This document shows positions 5,451 through 5,681 of a DNA stretch of 5,681 nucleotides, piece after piece. Source of the DNA: Clostridia bacterium (GTDB taxonomy: Bacteria > Bacillota_A > Clostridia > Oscillospirales > Acutalibacteraceae). Numbering within the stretch: position 1 is the stretch's first letter; each line of letters begins with the position of its first letter. The DNA is taken from positions 1 to 5,681 of the forward strand of contig JAFYOA010000228.1 of NCBI GenBank assembly GCA_017547865.1, read 5' to 3'. Position numbers and translations under genes: made by a program. The notes under the pieces were generated by a model. It did not search any database. It was not told the DNA's origin and was given only the letters and a program-made list of their open reading frames with translations.

Positions 5451-5479
5451 ATGCAAATAAACACATGCAGATTTGCATG
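5451..5479 (+). promoter_or_regulatory. Nested inverted repeats at the start point, candidate operator or leader hairpin
   Basis: ATGCAAAT (5451-5458) and ATTTGCAT (5471-5478) are exact reverse complements with a 12-base gap. Overlapping this, CATGCA (5464-5469) and TGCATG (5474-5479) form a second perfect repeat with a 4-base gap. The two structures share the right arm and cannot form together. The site begins 3 bases after the -10 box, suiting a repressor. No T run follows, so it is not a terminator. Confidence 0.45.
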
Positions 5480-5501
5480 CGATTTTCAGAGGTAACCATC
5501 T

Positions 5502-5681
5502 ATGAGACAAAAATCAAGAGCAACAATTCTTCTGTTATGTGTCCTTTTGCTTATGCAGGTACTGTCCGGCTGTGCATTTTTGCCGGAGGAAGAAGAACTT
5601 CCTCCCCCGCCGGTTTATAAAGCGGATGCTGTTACGTACGACCAGGTACAAATTATGCGCGGTGATCTGCAGGTTTGGGAA
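5502..5681 (+). CDS. Lipoprotein, probable HlyD/MacA-like efflux adaptor, N-terminal part (runs off the right edge)
   Basis: The first 60 codons are present. A charged start (MRQKSR), a hydrophobic core (8-21) and the lipobox LSGC predict lipidation at Cys24 and anchoring on the outer face of the membrane. The mature start is an acidic, proline-rich linker (PEEEELPPPP, 28-37), followed by TYDQVQIMRGDLQVWE. A lipobox, then an acidic Pro-rich linker, then a V...RGDL strand is, from memory, the layout of clostridial lipoproteins of the membrane-fusion type that pair with MacB-like ABC transporters; the strand would begin the beta-barrel domain. The ATG at 5502 is preceded by AGAGG at 5488-5492, nine bases away. 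The lipoprotein call is firm; the adaptor call is tentative because the diagnostic lipoyl and hairpin domains lie outside. Confidence 0.75.
   Translation, partial: MRQKSRATILLLCVLLLMQVLSGCAFLPEEEELPPPPVYKADAVTYDQVQIMRGDLQVWE

Larger units (their letters stand above)
5202..5501. other. Divergent intergenic region between tsaE and the right-edge lipoprotein
   Basis: This 300-base AT-rich stretch holds the tsaE ribosome binding site and promoter at its left and the lipoprotein promoter and palindromes at its right. The middle (about 5269-5415) has no convincing gene or RNA. A small inverted repeat TTGAT-AAAA-ATCAA (5278-5291) lies just upstream of the tsaE -35 box and is too short to call. A plus-strand hydrophobic open frame (5187-5381) is discussed as a finding only. 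Confidence 0.6.

Noticed and set aside
5122..5499. Minus-strand open frame of 125 codons upstream of and overlapping tsaE
   Set aside because: Different frame from tsaE, low-complexity residues, crosses promoters on both strands; no ribosome binding site.

Overview
The window looks like a chromosomal segment of a Gram-positive, Clostridia-type Firmicute, most likely a gut member of the Oscillospirales. The evidence is a T-box riboswitch ahead of tyrS, the clostridial-style TyrS active-site sequence ([14 protein letters not shown]), an adjacent tsaE-tsaB pair, two N-terminal lipoprotein signal peptides, strong GGAG-type ribosome binding sites and sigma-A-like promoters. The taxon is an inference from these traits. 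No rRNA, tRNA, insertion sequence, prophage gene or CRISPR array is visible.

Layout. At the left edge is the 5' part of tyrS on the minus strand (1-444). It is preceded by a complete tyrosine T-box leader (about 481-738) and a promoter. Back to back with that promoter, a plus-strand promoter (800-828) with a perfect inverted repeat at its start point (834-854) drives two genes overlapping by ATGA. These are a membrane family 2 glycosyltransferase (877-2136) and a small lipoprotein of unknown function (2133-2543). A long hairpin (2544-2582) ends this unit and also ends the convergent gene, a HAD-family hydrolase (2592-3434, minus), which has its own strong promoter. Upstream of it, a hairpin terminator (3507-3539) closes a minus-strand operon tsaE-tsaB-rpiB (5201 to 3552). 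A divergent intergenic region of 300 bases follows. At the right edge a lipoprotein resembling a membrane-fusion (HlyD/MacA-like) efflux adaptor begins (5502 onward, plus).

How the genes work together. TyrS charges tRNA-Tyr and its own leader senses uncharged tRNA-Tyr. TsaE and TsaB are partners in making the t6A modification at position 37 of ANN-decoding tRNAs. RpiB (pentose phosphate isomerase) seems to share their transcript without an obvious functional link. The glycosyltransferase and its lipoprotein form a small cell-envelope unit that may be under repressor control. The HAD protein has strikingly optimised codons and a strong promoter, so it is probably abundant, but its substrate is unknown.

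Most of the window is ordinary housekeeping DNA. The parts that merit a second look are the glycosyltransferase/lipoprotein unit (operator-like palindrome, calcium-loop-like motif), the palindromes before the right-edge lipoprotein, and the highly expressed-looking HAD protein.
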